Origin: CAYVIB01 sp964451365
GTDB taxonomy: Bacteria > Pseudomonadota > Gammaproteobacteria > Pseudomonadales > Cellvibrionaceae
NCBI GenBank assembly: GCA_964451365.1
Contig: CAYVIB010000003.1
Location: 1 to 64,000, forward strand
Direction of reading: 5' to 3'
Length of the DNA: 64,000 nucleotides
Part shown: piece after piece, positions 51,375 to 61,077 of the stretch
How positions within the stretch are numbered: the stretch's first letter is position 1
Layout: each line of letters begins with the position of its first letter
Notes under the pieces: generated by a model
The model's input: the letters and a program-made list of their open reading frames with translations, nothing else
What the model was told of the DNA's origin: nothing
Databases searched by the model: none
Made by a program: the position numbers and the translations under genes

Positions 51375-52229
51375 TTATTTGGCCTGGTAAATAACACCTG
51401 TCCCGAAATGGATAACCTCGAACAGGTCGGTTGCACCGTTGACTGTTTCGGACGACCCCAAAATCAAATAGCCGCCCTTGTTCAGGGACATTCTCATTCG
51501 CCGCAATATCTCGATCTTCAGATCTTCGGAAAAATAAATCAGCACATTACGGCAAAATATCACGTCGAACCTGCCCAGCGCGGCAAACCCATTCTGCAGG
51601 TTCAACGCCAGGAAATTTACCCGCTCCCGAATCCGGGGCCTGATCCTCCAGACGTCCCGGCCCACAATATCAAAGTGCGATTGCAACCTCGATCCCGTCA
51701 ACCCTCGTGCTATCGAAAGGGAGTCGTACTCACCCCGCATGGCGGTGGCCAGTACGGACGTGGATAAATCCGTGGCGACCACTTCCGCCTTGAGGCCTTC
51801 CCCGCGATAGATATTTCTACCGAACTCTTCCAGCACCATGCTGATGGAATATGGCTCCTGGCCGTAGGAGCAGGCCGCGGACCAGATGCGCATGCACCCG
51901 TTCGGGCGCGAGTTGAGAAATTCCGGCAGGGTATGGTTGTGAAGGAATTCAAAAGGGTAACCATCGCGAAACCAGAAGGTTTCGTTGGTGGTCATCGCAT
52001 CGATCACTTTTTGTCGGATCGCCCGATTGGTGGCACCCTGTATGGCCCTCGTCAATTCTCCAAGGCTGGTGAAATTGTGCTCGATAAGAATGCGGCGAAT
52101 ACGTGACGCGACGAGATACTGTTTGTTGTGTCCGAGATCAATGCCCGCTACCTTTTTCAGATAGTCCCTGAATTCGGTAAATTCATCGGCGCCCATCCTT
52201 ACGGGTTCATTTATTTTTGTCACTGCCAT
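51375..52229 (-). CDS. cheR: Chemotaxis protein methyltransferase CheR
   Basis: Methylates glutamates of chemoreceptors with SAM. The 284 residues hold the helical N-domain and the SAM-binding domain: NETFWFRDGYPFEFL, WSAACSYGQEPYSISMVLEE, VVATDLSTSVLATAMRGEYD and the signature FDVIFCRNVLIYF. Together with cheV (27 bp upstream) and ahead of flgB it has the arrangement of P. aeruginosa cheV-cheR2-flgB. Confidence 0.95.
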   Translation of the reverse strand: MAVTKINEPVRMGADEFTEFRDYLKKVAGIDLGHNKQYLVASRIRRILIEHNFTSLGELTRAIQGATNRAIRQKVIDAMTTNETFWFRDGYPFEFLHNHTLPEFLNSRPNGCMRIWSAACSYGQEPYSISMVLEEFGRNIYRGEGLKAEVVATDLSTSVLATAMRGEYDSLSIARGLTGSRLQSHFDIVGRDVWRIRPRIRERVNFLALNLQNGFAALGRFDVIFCRNVLIYFSEDLKIEILRRMRMSLNKGGYLILGSSETVNGATDLFEVIHFGTGVIYQAK

Positions 52230-52256
52230 TAAGCTGCTTTGTAGCCTGAAATAAAT

Positions 52257-53198
52257 TTAGATTGCCTTTTTTTCACTTAAACTCGTAATGCGGTTGGTCA
52301 CTCGCCGGGCCAGTTCATTGGGATGGAATTTCGCCAGAAAATCATCCGCGCCCACTTTGCGAACCATGGCTTCGTTAAAAACTCCGCTTAGGGAAGTATG
52401 TAGCAGTACGTGCAGGCTCTTGAACTGGGGAGAAGAACGGAGCGTATCGGTAAATGTGTAGCCATCCATTTCCGGCATTTCAATATCGGAAATAATCATC
52501 AGCAACTCGCGATTGGGGTTTTTACCCTGTTCAACCATGAAATTGAGGAAATCCAGTGCCTCGCGCCCGTTTTTCGCCAGCGTGGTTTCGATCCCGAGCG
52601 AGGAAATAACTTTTTGGATCTGCCTGCGCGCGATGATGGAATCATCAACAATCAGCACATGTTTTTGCACATTCAGACTGTTGTGGATTTCATCCACCAT
52701 TTCCTGTGGAACGTCGTCAGGCACCGGCGCCATTTCCGCCAGCACTTTCTCAACATCCAGTATTTCGATAATACTGCCGTCCAGCTTGGTCACCGCGGTG
52801 AGGTAGTGATCGGCACCCGCCGCTTTCGGTGGGGGCGTGATATCACTCCAGCTCATGTTCACAATACGTTCGACACTGCTTACCAGGAACCCCTGGGTGG
52901 TGCGATTGTATTCGGTAATGATAACAAAGCATTCATTAGCATTTTCCAGCGGCAATCCACCGATGGCATGACGCAGGTCCAGAATCGGTATCGTCACATC
53001 CCTTATGTAGGCCACCCCGCGAACCACGGGATCGCGTTTGGGGATTTCCGTCAATTTGGGGCACTGCAGCACTTCCTTGACCTTAAATACATTAATTCCA
53101 TACAACTGGCCGCCGCCAAGACTGAACAGCAGCATCTCCAACCGATTCTGCCCCACCATCTGCGTGCGCTGATTTACATTGTCTAGTACGCCGGCCAT
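52257..53198 (-). CDS. cheV: Chemotaxis coupling protein CheV
   Basis: Hybrid coupling protein of 313 residues: CheW-like domain (about 20-160, GGGQLYGINVFKVKEVLQCP) and receiver domain (about 178-305, HVLIVDDSIIARRQ, phospho-acceptor Asp238 in MIISDIEMPEMDG). A likely sigma-28 promoter lies about 110 bp upstream. It heads the cheV-cheR pair and is divergent from flgA. Confidence 0.95.
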   Translation of the reverse strand: MAGVLDNVNQRTQMVGQNRLEMLLFSLGGGQLYGINVFKVKEVLQCPKLTEIPKRDPVVRGVAYIRDVTIPILDLRHAIGGLPLENANECFVIITEYNRTTQGFLVSSVERIVNMSWSDITPPPKAAGADHYLTAVTKLDGSIIEILDVEKVLAEMAPVPDDVPQEMVDEIHNSLNVQKHVLIVDDSIIARRQIQKVISSLGIETTLAKNGREALDFLNFMVEQGKNPNRELLMIISDIEMPEMDGYTFTDTLRSSPQFKSLHVLLHTSLSGVFNEAMVRKVGADDFLAKFHPNELARRVTNRITSLSEKKAI

Positions 53199-53306
53199 TG
53201 AGCGCCCTCTTCCATTTTCAAAAATTTTTTTGGATTTATACCGCTGGGATAATGAAAACAGGGTATAAGGTTTGCTATATATACAGGTATCACCAGTTTT
53301 AGGTAG

Positions 53307-53333
53307 ATAACGGCAATTTTTTGGCGCTCTTTA
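53307..53333 (-). promoter_or_regulatory. Candidate sigma-28 promoter of cheV-cheR
   Basis: Minus strand TAAAGAGC-N11-GCCGTTAT keeps TAAA, the 15-bp spacing and GCCG, with two changes in the last four -10 bases. The leader would be about 100 bases. Confidence 0.6.
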
Positions 53334-53396
53334 GGTGAAAAAAGCGGGCCGTGGCTGCCCGAAAATAAACCAGTACATAAAGCATAGGACAGAATC

Positions 53397-54125
53397 ATGA
53401 TGCTTCGCGGATTTTTAATGTTGTTTTTATCGCTGACAGCGTCAACCGGCCTCGCAGCCGCGGATGAACGAAAATTTACCGACATTAATGCGCTAAAGCT
53501 GGAACTTAAAGCGTTTGCCACCCAATACTTCAGTAACCAGTACCGGGAGCAGGCCGAGAAAGGTGATGTCCGGGTAACGGTGAATTCCCTCGATGCGCGG
53601 CTGCGGCTGAAGCGGTGCGATAAGCCCCATAATCTCATCGTCAACGCGCCGGCACACCGAAGCAACAAGATTACCGTGAAAACCTCGTGCAAGGGGGTAA
53701 ACCGCTGGACAATTTATGTTCCCGTCACGGCGGATGTTTACGATAATGTTATTGTCGCGGCGCACAGCCTGGATCGCGGTGCGGTGCTGACGGAGGAGGA
53801 TCTCAGCCTGCAGCGCATCAATATCAATACGTTTGGCCAGGATTACCTGCTCGACTCCAGCCGCCTGGTGGGCATGGAGCTGAAAAGGTCCCTGGGCGCC
53901 GGCGAAACCGTGAAGCTTTCCTATGTGAAACCCACGGACGTGATAACACGGGGCGACTCGGTCGTATTAGAGTCTTCCAGCAACGTTGTCACCATCCGGG
54001 CAATAGGAACGGCCCTGGAGTACGGCCACGTGGGCGAACGCATCCGCGTACGCAACGATCAGTCAGAGAAGGTCATTGATGCGGTGGTAATCGGTCCGGG
54101 CAAGGTGTCCGTTGTGTCCCGATAG
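53397..54125 (+). CDS. flgA: P-ring assembly chaperone FlgA
   Basis: Periplasmic chaperone for FlgI. 242 residues, signal peptide LMLFLSLTASTGLAAADE, central strand region with the Cys pair (LKRCDKPHN, VKTSCKGVNRW) and a SAF domain (VVIVAAHSLDRGAVLTEEDL-like region at about 118-180) followed by GHVGERIRVRNDQSEKVIDA. Divergent from cheV, followed by flgM. Confidence 0.95.
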   Translation: MMLRGFLMLFLSLTASTGLAAADERKFTDINALKLELKAFATQYFSNQYREQAEKGDVRVTVNSLDARLRLKRCDKPHNLIVNAPAHRSNKITVKTSCKGVNRWTIYVPVTADVYDNVIVAAHSLDRGAVLTEEDLSLQRININTFGQDYLLDSSRLVGMELKRSLGAGETVKLSYVKPTDVITRGDSVVLESSSNVVTIRAIGTALEYGHVGERIRVRNDQSEKVIDAVVIGPGKVSVVSR

Positions 54126-54186
54126 GCAGTTAAAGTGTGCTCAATAGCACATACCGGGTGAAATACAAATTTTTGACAAACAAAGT

Positions 54187-54213
54187 TAAAGTGATGGCCC
54201 CAGAGGCCGATAA
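54187..54213 (+). promoter_or_regulatory. Sigma-28 promoter of flgMN
   Basis: TAAAGTGA, 11 bp (TGGCCCCAGAG), GCCGATAA: a perfect FliA -10 and near-perfect -35. Leader of about 115 bases before the flgM ATG. This places the anti-sigma factor gene under the sigma factor it inhibits. Confidence 0.88.
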
Positions 54214-54338
54214 CCATTACAAAGGAGATGTCGGTGAGGTTTTGCAAGTCAGCCAAACTTCCGGATGCATGAGGGCCAGGACGGCGCCACAAGCGCGAGA
54301 TATCGCACTAAAATTTTTGAAAAATCAGGACCTTAGCT

Positions 54339-54659
54339 ATGGTCATTGACTCCAGCAACATACGACATAACGGCGTTACCCAGGCCAATACCGAGGCAGG
54401 CAAGGCCCGTCGCGGCGAAGCGGTCGAAGCGAAGAAAGCGCCGGAAACCAAAGACACCTCCAGCGGTGAGGGCGACAGTGTTTCGCTGAGCCTGACCGGG
54501 AAATCGCTGGTTTCCCTGGAAACCAACCTGGCCAACACGCCCGATGTGGACAGCGCCAAGGTGGAGGCATTGAAAGCCGCGGTGGAAAACGGTACGTACA
54601 AAATGAATGCCGCCGCAATAGCGGATAAAATGCTGGCTCAGGACGACTTGCTGAGTTAA
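54339..54659 (+). CDS. flgM: Anti-sigma-28 factor FlgM
   Basis: Binds FliA until the hook is finished, then is exported. 106 residues, N-terminal half polar and probably disordered, C-terminal half with the conserved DSVSLSLTGKSLVSLE and VDSAKVEALKAAVENGTYKM helices. Preceded by a perfect sigma-28 promoter and followed by flgN after 161 bp. Confidence 0.95.
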   Translation: MVIDSSNIRHNGVTQANTEAGKARRGEAVEAKKAPETKDTSSGEGDSVSLSLTGKSLVSLETNLANTPDVDSAKVEALKAAVENGTYKMNAAAIADKMLAQDDLLS

Positions 54660-54820
54660 TGGTGTATTTCAGTTAAATAGTGTTGTGGAGGGACCCACAA
54701 CAGAGCTCCCTCCCTCCTTTCGCCCAGCCGGGCACGATTAATGCTCTTTATCTTCAATTGCCTCGTATAACGCCAATTACGTCAACTTTTTGGCATTTAT
54801 TTGAATAACAGGAGAGCGCC

Positions 54821-55300
54821 ATGTCCGCACCGGTTTCACTAAAGGAAATCGAATCCCAGATCAGGCAGGACACCCTCGCGTGTGAAACGCTGCTAGCCTT
54901 ACTTGCCCGGGAACGCGATGCACTAAAGGAAAAAAATCTCGGGGAGCTTGAGCAGATTATTGCCGAAAAAGCGGAATGCCTGTCCCAACTGGAACAAAGT
55001 TCGCGGCAGCGGACGGCCTGGTCACAGCGATTTTCCGGCGATTCTCCCGATGAAGCCTGGGATGCGCTGCTGAACAGTGTGAACAACAGCAACATTCGCG
55101 CTGCCTGGCAGAACCTGAAAAAATTGTTTGTCGAATGCAGAACCGCCAATGAAGTCAACGGCAAAGTGATCGCGCGCAATCAGCAGACTTTCGCCCGCCT
55201 TATGGGTATTTTGCGCGGGCAGGCGGAAGCGCCGACCCTGTACACCTCTTCCGGGTCATCCTCCTCTGGCGGATCATCCAATATTGTTGGCGAGGCATAA
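54821..55300 (+). CDS. flgN: FlgN export chaperone for FlgK and FlgL
   Basis: 159 residues, helical (LKEIESQIRQDTLACETLLA, LARERDALKEKNLGELEQII) with a Ser/Gly-rich tail (SSGSSSSGGSSNI). AGGAGAG ribosome binding site. The conserved FlgN features are helical heptads and the position after flgM. A weak hairpin (54682-54701) lies in the gap before it. Confidence 0.92.
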   Translation: MSAPVSLKEIESQIRQDTLACETLLALLARERDALKEKNLGELEQIIAEKAECLSQLEQSSRQRTAWSQRFSGDSPDEAWDALLNSVNNSNIRAAWQNLKKLFVECRTANEVNGKVIARNQQTFARLMGILRGQAEAPTLYTSSGSSSSGGSSNIVGEA

Positions 55301-55369
55301 CGCGCTATAGGTTTTCGTTGCAAGATTTTATCTTGTGGATCAATCCTGTATCATTCGGCCCCGGCCAGC

Positions 55370-55444
55370 GTCCCCGTAGTTTAATGGACAAAACAAGGAC
55401 CTCCTAAGTCTTAGATACAGGTTCGATTCCTGTCGGGGACGCCA
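55370..55444 (+). tRNA. tRNA-Arg (anticodon CCT)
   Basis: Complete cloverleaf: acceptor GTCCCCG pairs with CGGGGAC, D-stem GTTT/AAAC, anticodon stem AGGAC/GTCTT around the loop CTCCTAA (anticodon CCT, reads AGG), T-arm with GGTTCGATTCC, discriminator G and encoded CCA. This tRNA is often an integration site, but no repeat of its 3' end or integrase is seen nearby. Confidence 0.96.
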
Positions 55445-55481
55445 TTTTCTTCAGCCGCCTTTTAAAGAACCTGCCGCGTCG

Positions 55482-56189
55482 ATGAATCTACTTCTGCTCG
55501 AAAAAAATCCCACCGGCGGCACCCTTGAAATTTCCGGCAGCAAATTTGATCACCTGACCGGTATCCTGCGCGTTTCAGTGGGAGACACCGTGCGCGTGGG
55601 TGTATTGAATGGCAACATCGGCGAGGCCAGAGTGACCGGGCTGACAGACAGCGGCGCCGCGCTCGAAATAATTCATCTGGATCTGCCGTCACCGCCCCTG
55701 TTGCCAGTCACCCTGATACTGGCTCTACCGCGCCCCCAGATGATCAAACGAATTTTGCAGACAATTGCCGCGATGGGGGTGGAGCGGTTTTGCCTTATCC
55801 AGACCGGCAAAGTGGAAAAAAGCTTCTGGCAGTCCCCCACCATGACTGATGAGGCAATCCGACAACAACTGATCCTGGGCCTGGAACAGGGGGCTGCAAC
55901 CCAACTTCCCCAAGTTCACCTGTTCAAGCGCTTTATTCCCTTTATTGAGGACAGTCTGCCCACAATCGCGCAAAACGCCCGTTGCCTTGTCGCCCACCCG
56001 GGAAATTACCCGCTTTGTACCCAGGCCCTGCCCGACCAACATCATGTACTGGCAATCGGCCCGGAAGGCGGTTTTATTGAAAGGGAAGTCAATCTGTTTC
56101 GCGCCGCGGGTTTTGCGCCGGTTCAGTTGGGACAGCGAATATTGAAGGTTGAAACGGCGATACCGGTGCTACTGGCGAAACTGTTTTAG
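55482..56189 (+). CDS. rsmE: 16S rRNA (uracil-1498-N3)-methyltransferase RsmE
   Basis: SPOUT-class methyltransferase that modifies U1498 of 16S rRNA. 235 residues: N-terminal PUA-like domain (FDHLTGILRVSVGDTVRVGV), then the SPOUT fold with LPRPQMIKRILQTIAAMGVE, AIGPEGGF and LGQRILKVETAIPVLL forming the SAM knot. Lies 37 bp after the tRNA gene. Confidence 0.96.
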   Translation: MNLLLLEKNPTGGTLEISGSKFDHLTGILRVSVGDTVRVGVLNGNIGEARVTGLTDSGAALEIIHLDLPSPPLLPVTLILALPRPQMIKRILQTIAAMGVERFCLIQTGKVEKSFWQSPTMTDEAIRQQLILGLEQGAATQLPQVHLFKRFIPFIEDSLPTIAQNARCLVAHPGNYPLCTQALPDQHHVLAIGPEGGFIEREVNLFRAAGFAPVQLGQRILKVETAIPVLLAKLF

Positions 56190-56216
56190 CATTGCGACGG
56201 CGCTGGCTGTCATTGA

Positions 56217-58700
56217 TCAATGCTTTTTAAGCGGAGTGACCGTCGCCGGGCCGGACTGCTGAACCCAACTGACCTTACCGTTCCCGAGCAGGGCGGCAAA
56301 GGTTTTTGGTTCCACCGGCGGACTGCACAGATAGCCCTGGTAATAGCGGCAGCCGTACTCCTCAATCAATTTCAGTTGTTCGATAGTTTCCACCCCCTCG
56401 GCCACCACTTCCAGTTCGAGCATTTTGCCCATGGCGCTGATGGTTTCCACCAGCACCCGGTCGTTGCGGTCGACGGTCAGGTCGCGCACAAAACTCTGGT
56501 CCACCTTCAGAATGGACACCGGCAGCTGCTTTAAATAGCTGATGGACGAGTAGCCGGTTCCGAAGTCATCCAGCGCAAAGTTGATACCATGGCTTTTCAG
56601 GGTCGACATGGTATTGATGGTTTCTTCCAGGTTATGGATGACGATGCCCTCGGTGATTTCCATTTCCAGCCATTCCGGCGGAAAGTTCTCCCGTTGCAGT
56701 AACTCCACCACCTCATCCACAAACCGGGACGAACGGAACTGGCGCGGGCTGATATTGATGCCCAGGCGCATACCTTCGCTCCACAGGCCTTCCTTTTGCC
56801 ACTTTTTCACCTGCATGATGGATTCCTCGATCACCCACATGCCCACTTCGACGATCAGGCCCGAGGTCTCCAGGATGGGAATAAATTCGGCCGGCGACAC
56901 CATGCCACGGGCCGGGTGGTTCCAGCGCAACAGGGCTTCGGCGCCAACGATTTCGGAACTCTTGATATCCACCCTCGGTTGGTAGTGCAGGCTGAATCGC
57001 CGGTCCTCCAGCGCGTTGTGCAGGTCACCTTCCATCACCAGCACGCTGTGCGCCCGGTCCGCCATGTGTTTGTTGAAAAACTGAATCGCGTCCCGGCCCT
57101 GCTCTTTTACCTGGTACATGGCGGTGTCGGCGTAGCGCAGCAGTTCGTGCACGCCAGTGTTCTCCTCCGGGTACATCACCACGCCGACGCTGCAGGTCAC
57201 GTGCAGTTGCAGGTCGTTATAGAAGTGCGGCTCGGAAATAAAACGCCGCAGCCGCTCGCCCACATCCTCCGCGCGCAGGATGGCGTTGGCCATATCCGGG
57301 CCAAGGTCGGTCAGCACCACAACGAATTCATCGCCGCCGAGACGGACCACCAGGTCGTCCTCCTTGGTGACGTCCGTCAGGCGCTGGGCCACGTGCTTCA
57401 ATACACCATCGCCGGCGGGATGGCCGAGCGAGTCGTTAATGTATTTGAACTGGTCCAGGTCGATAAACAGCAGCGCGCCGTAATATTTGTGATGCGCCGC
57501 CTTGCGCAGTTCCTCTTCCAGGCGCTCCTCAAGATAACTGCGGTTGGGCAGGTCGGTGAGGGCGTCGTGGTAGGCCATGTGCTCCATCTGGGCCTGGGTA
57601 CGCTTCAGTTCAGTGATGTCCGATGAAACCACCAGTGCAACGATTTCGTCATAAAACTCCATCGGCATAACATGGGTGTGCATGTCATGTTCCTTGCCAT
57701 CACGATCGATCCACTTCTCCTCCCATATTTGGGCACTGATTTTGGACATGATCACTTCGGCGTCCAGACTGATGATTTCCTGTGGGTCAGTCAGGAAATA
57801 ATCGGAAAAATCGCTGATATGGGAGCCGCGCATGGCATCCGGCGTGGTCTGGAGGAAGTCAGCCAGCGCCTTGTTGGCGAAAATATAGTGGCCGTCCTTG
57901 TTTCTCGCCCCGACCCACACCGGCAGGCTGTCGATAATCTGGCGAACGTGCTCCTCGCTTTTGCGCAATACCACTTCCACCGCGCGCCGCTTGGCCAGCG
58001 CCAGGTCCACCGCATCCAGCAGTTGGTTGCCGCTGTTGACCAGTTGCTTGAGTTCGTCGTCGTGGCTGACGGCGGGTAGCGTCAGGCGCTGTTCGCCGGG
58101 ACTGCCGGGATTGATTTTCTTGATCTCACCGGCAATGCGGATCAGCGGTTTGGTCAGCATGTAATGGAAGGCAATAAACAGGAAGAACACCAGGATGGAG
58201 CTTCGGATCAGGCCGATACTGATCACCACCGCCGTCTGCTGGTAAAACGGCGTAAAGGCCGCGTCCATATCCACCACAAAGCTGATATGACCGTTAACCT
58301 GTCCTTCCCCGCCCGGAATATCGAGGGGGGAACTGAACTGCTTGAGGTCCTCGGAAATCTGCTTGGTCAGCCAAATGGTGTTGGTCTGCTCCCGGGGTTT
58401 GCGACTGCTGGCCAGTTCGTTGCCCAACTCGTCCTTGATGGTCACCGCCACGATAAAGTCGTAGCGCATCAGGCCCGACACCACCTCGTTGGCCAGCATG
58501 TCATCCAGGGTGTGCACGGCCCTGGCCGCCGGCGGGGTGGACACTTCCATGATAACGTCGATCTGGTGATTGATTTCCTGGGTCTGCGACTGGTAATCAA
58601 TGTAGATCTGGAGCGCGCTCATCACGAAACCGACCAGGAGAGCGATAATAACGCCCACCTTCGCCAGTCTGAATGAAATTCCTTGAAAAAAACCGTGCAC
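56217..58700 (-). CDS. Membrane GGDEF-EAL c-di-GMP protein with HAMP and PAS
   Basis: 827 residues: membrane helix (about 12-34), periplasmic sensor (35-155), second helix (157-181), HAMP-like region (182-240), PAS (250-370), GGDEF (375-545) and EAL (555-805). GGDEF is intact at 455-459 and EAL at 588-590, with DDFGTGYSS and ITEG also present, so both synthesis and hydrolysis of c-di-GMP look possible. The product-inhibition RxxD motif is altered (Lys446 in place of Arg). Substrate of the periplasmic domain unknown. Converges with rsmE. Confidence 0.92.
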   Translation of the reverse strand: MHGFFQGISFRLAKVGVIIALLVGFVMSALQIYIDYQSQTQEINHQIDVIMEVSTPPAARAVHTLDDMLANEVVSGLMRYDFIVAVTIKDELGNELASSRKPREQTNTIWLTKQISEDLKQFSSPLDIPGGEGQVNGHISFVVDMDAAFTPFYQQTAVVISIGLIRSSILVFFLFIAFHYMLTKPLIRIAGEIKKINPGSPGEQRLTLPAVSHDDELKQLVNSGNQLLDAVDLALAKRRAVEVVLRKSEEHVRQIIDSLPVWVGARNKDGHYIFANKALADFLQTTPDAMRGSHISDFSDYFLTDPQEIISLDAEVIMSKISAQIWEEKWIDRDGKEHDMHTHVMPMEFYDEIVALVVSSDITELKRTQAQMEHMAYHDALTDLPNRSYLEERLEEELRKAAHHKYYGALLFIDLDQFKYINDSLGHPAGDGVLKHVAQRLTDVTKEDDLVVRLGGDEFVVVLTDLGPDMANAILRAEDVGERLRRFISEPHFYNDLQLHVTCSVGVVMYPEENTGVHELLRYADTAMYQVKEQGRDAIQFFNKHMADRAHSVLVMEGDLHNALEDRRFSLHYQPRVDIKSSEIVGAEALLRWNHPARGMVSPAEFIPILETSGLIVEVGMWVIEESIMQVKKWQKEGLWSEGMRLGINISPRQFRSSRFVDEVVELLQRENFPPEWLEMEITEGIVIHNLEETINTMSTLKSHGINFALDDFGTGYSSISYLKQLPVSILKVDQSFVRDLTVDRNDRVLVETISAMGKMLELEVVAEGVETIEQLKLIEEYGCRYYQGYLCSPPVEPKTFAALLGNGKVSWVQQSGPATVTPLKKH

Positions 58701-59031
58701 GGGATACCTTTAGCTGTTGAAAGCCCGGTTGATTATAAAAACACGCATTATATTATCAACGCGACATCCGCGGCCCTGGTCAGTATTCATACGCTGCATA
58801 CATATTAAAGCCGCCTTCCCAAAATTGGTGACGGACCAGCCATGTTGTTGATATCAAACAGGAAACAGCTCTCCTAAGCTTAGACTGTTTTGCCCCGGAA
58901 AGCCCAAATCAAAGATGCAACTCCAATTCGTATCCGGCTGGCCCTGGTTTTATTATTGTCCGCGCCGAAAGGCACTACTTAAGCGAAACTCTTTTTTATA
59001 AACTGTGCCGCATACATCTTCCCTGCCCACA
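58701..59031. other. Intergenic region, GGDEF-EAL gene to ttcA
   Basis: Moderately AT-rich, must contain the promoter of the GGDEF-EAL gene. No sigma-54 or sigma-28 match, repeat or small gene with a ribosome binding site was seen. Confidence 0.5.
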
Positions 59032-59946
59032 CTAACCCACGTTAATAGCCTCAATCCGATTGACGATCGCATCCGACTCCTCCGGCAACCATTCCCCGAT
59101 GGAGGGCGATGGGTCGCCGCTATTATTTTTTAATGGTTCCGACCGGTCCAGCATTAAACCGACGAAATCGAACAGATTCCGATCCGCCAACTGGGACGGC
59201 GATACCCGCTGGAGGGAAGAGAATATGGTTTCCACTCGCCCGGGGTGCTTTTTATCCCATTCGGCCAGCATTTGCTTGATCACCTGGCGCTGCAAGTTTT
59301 CCTGTGAACCACACAGATTACAGGGAATAATCGGAAACCCCTTGTGCTCCGCGTATTCCGCCAGGTCCGCTTCCCGACAATATGCCAGCGGCCGGATCAC
59401 AATATTGCGCTTGTCGTCGGACAGCAACTTTGGTGGCATCGCCTTCAGGCGGCCGGCGTGGAACATGTTCAGGAACAGGGTTTCGACTATATCGTCCCGG
59501 TGATGCCCGAGCGCGATCTTTGTGGCTCCGATTTCCTCGGCAAAACCATACAGGGTGCCGCGTCGAAGGCGCGAACATAAGCCACAGGTGGTCTTGCCCT
59601 CCGGCACCACGGATTTAACAACACTGTAAGTATCGCGTTCGATAATATGGAAAGGAATGCCAAGGCTGCTCAGGTATTCAGGCAGTACGTGCTCCGGAAA
59701 TCCCGGTTGTTTCTGATCCATGTTAACCGCCACCAGTTCAAAGCGCACAGGCGCGGTCTTTTGCAGGTTCAACAGGATGTCCAGCATGGCATAGGAATCC
59801 TTGCCGCCGGAAAGGCACACCATTATCCGGTCGCCCTCCTCCACCATGTTGTAATCGATTATCGCCTGGCCGACATTGCGGCGCAGTCGTTTCTGCAATT
59901 TATTGAATTCCAGGCGGTTTTTTTGTACAGCTGAATGAGGCATCAA
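59032..59946 (-). CDS. ttcA: tRNA 2-thiocytidine(32) synthetase TtcA
   Basis: Thiolates cytidine 32 of certain tRNAs using an iron-sulfur cluster. 304 residues with the PP-loop SGGKDSYAMLD, the cluster-binding pairs CGLC and CNLC (CGLCSRLRRG, IPCNLCGSQENLQRQ) and GHHRDDIVET. Usual length with a short C-terminal tail. Stands alone on the minus strand; divergent from the PilZ gene. Confidence 0.96.
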   Translation of the reverse strand: MMPHSAVQKNRLEFNKLQKRLRRNVGQAIIDYNMVEEGDRIMVCLSGGKDSYAMLDILLNLQKTAPVRFELVAVNMDQKQPGFPEHVLPEYLSSLGIPFHIIERDTYSVVKSVVPEGKTTCGLCSRLRRGTLYGFAEEIGATKIALGHHRDDIVETLFLNMFHAGRLKAMPPKLLSDDKRNIVIRPLAYCREADLAEYAEHKGFPIIPCNLCGSQENLQRQVIKQMLAEWDKKHPGRVETIFSSLQRVSPSQLADRNLFDFVGLMLDRSEPLKNNSGDPSPSIGEWLPEESDAIVNRIEAINVG

Positions 59947-60236
59947 AAATCCAAGAAACTAAAGCAAACACAAGCGGCCATTGTACGATTATCCGTCGCC
60001 GCTGGAAACAAATCCGATAAATGTTGGAGCAGCGGCAAGACATGACCCTTGGCCGGATACCGGACCGGCCGGCCGGGCAAAATTTTGCCGCCGGGCGGCC
60101 TGGGATTTTACCTGATACTGCCGCCAACCCCGCAATATCGACCACTCCCGCAACAGGCACGGCCTTTGCTAAACCGCTTTTACATGCCGCCCCTCTACCA
60201 GCGTTCAGCGCTTTTTTACCGGTCTGACTGATAAAT

Positions 60237-61013
60237 ATGAAAAGCAACATTGAGCCACTACAAAAAAACGAAAAAGCAACCGGGAACACAGGTTGGGAAT
60301 CCTGGGAGGTTAACCTCCTGCTCGATTGCGTGGCATCAAACCAGCACATCGGCATCAGCCTGCAAAGTAGCGAACGGGCACTGCAAAGCGTGATTATCGG
60401 TTTCGACTTAACCACTTCCACCCTTTTGCTCGACACTATTTACCCCTGCTCCGAACTGGAAATGGAAACTCTATGGCAACAAAATGCCCCGCTGGTTCTG
60501 TCCGTGCCTGTCAATGACCCGACGGAAAAACTGTATTACAACCTCACCGTGCGGATCACTGATATTGTCAGCAACGGGAAAAATTTTATGACCGAGGTAA
60601 AAGTGGAGAGTGTGGATGTATCGTCACGACGGCGGCGGGACTCCCGGGTTCACTTTGATACAACCTCCCGACCCGCTGTAACCCTGGTTACCGGGGATCA
60701 CCCGAATATAAAAGGGCGCCTGTGCAACCTGAGTCGCTACGGTTGCCTGGTGGAATTTTTTGGCGAGGATTTGTCGCGCAAGTTGCAGAACCAGGCTCTG
60801 TCACTCAACATTCACTTCAACTCTCAATTCGATATCATCGTGCCGGGTTTCGTTGTACAGGCGCGATTCAGCAAACGGCCGAGCTATCACAACCGGCTCC
60901 ATGTACAATTTAATGATGTGAATGGCGAGGTACAGGAGCAAATCAACGAATTTATCGCTTCAGTTGTAAGCCGAACCCGAACAAGTGATTTGCCCTGGTT
61001 CCAGGTGGCATAG
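60237..61013 (+). CDS. PilZ-domain protein, YcgR-like c-di-GMP effector
   Basis: 258 residues in two domains: an N-terminal YcgR-like beta domain (about 25-128: HIGISLQSSERALQSVIIGF) and a C-terminal PilZ domain (about 130-245). The c-di-GMP-binding residues are complete: RxxxR (Arg133, Arg137 in RRRRDSR) and NxSxxG (NLSRYG, 164-169). YcgR proteins slow or bias the flagellar motor when c-di-GMP is high; the same role is plausible here. A 290-bp gap without features precedes it. No strong ribosome binding site is seen before the ATG. Confidence 0.88.
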   Translation: MKSNIEPLQKNEKATGNTGWESWEVNLLLDCVASNQHIGISLQSSERALQSVIIGFDLTTSTLLLDTIYPCSELEMETLWQQNAPLVLSVPVNDPTEKLYYNLTVRITDIVSNGKNFMTEVKVESVDVSSRRRRDSRVHFDTTSRPAVTLVTGDHPNIKGRLCNLSRYGCLVEFFGEDLSRKLQNQALSLNIHFNSQFDIIVPGFVVQARFSKRPSYHNRLHVQFNDVNGEVQEQINEFIASVVSRTRTSDLPWFQVA

Positions 61014-61077
61014 GATTTTTTTTGTTGTCTCCCGCGTGTAAACTGCGGCTTTAATTTACAGAGCCGGAGTTTATCAC

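Noticed and set aside
54137..54349. 70-codon open frame between flgA and flgM
   Set aside because: It overlaps the perfect sigma-28 promoter of flgM and extends into flgM; no sign of coding.
55370..55444. tRNA-Arg gene as an integration site for a genomic island
   Set aside because: No integrase and no repeated tRNA 3' end in the following 8 kb; rsmE follows directly.
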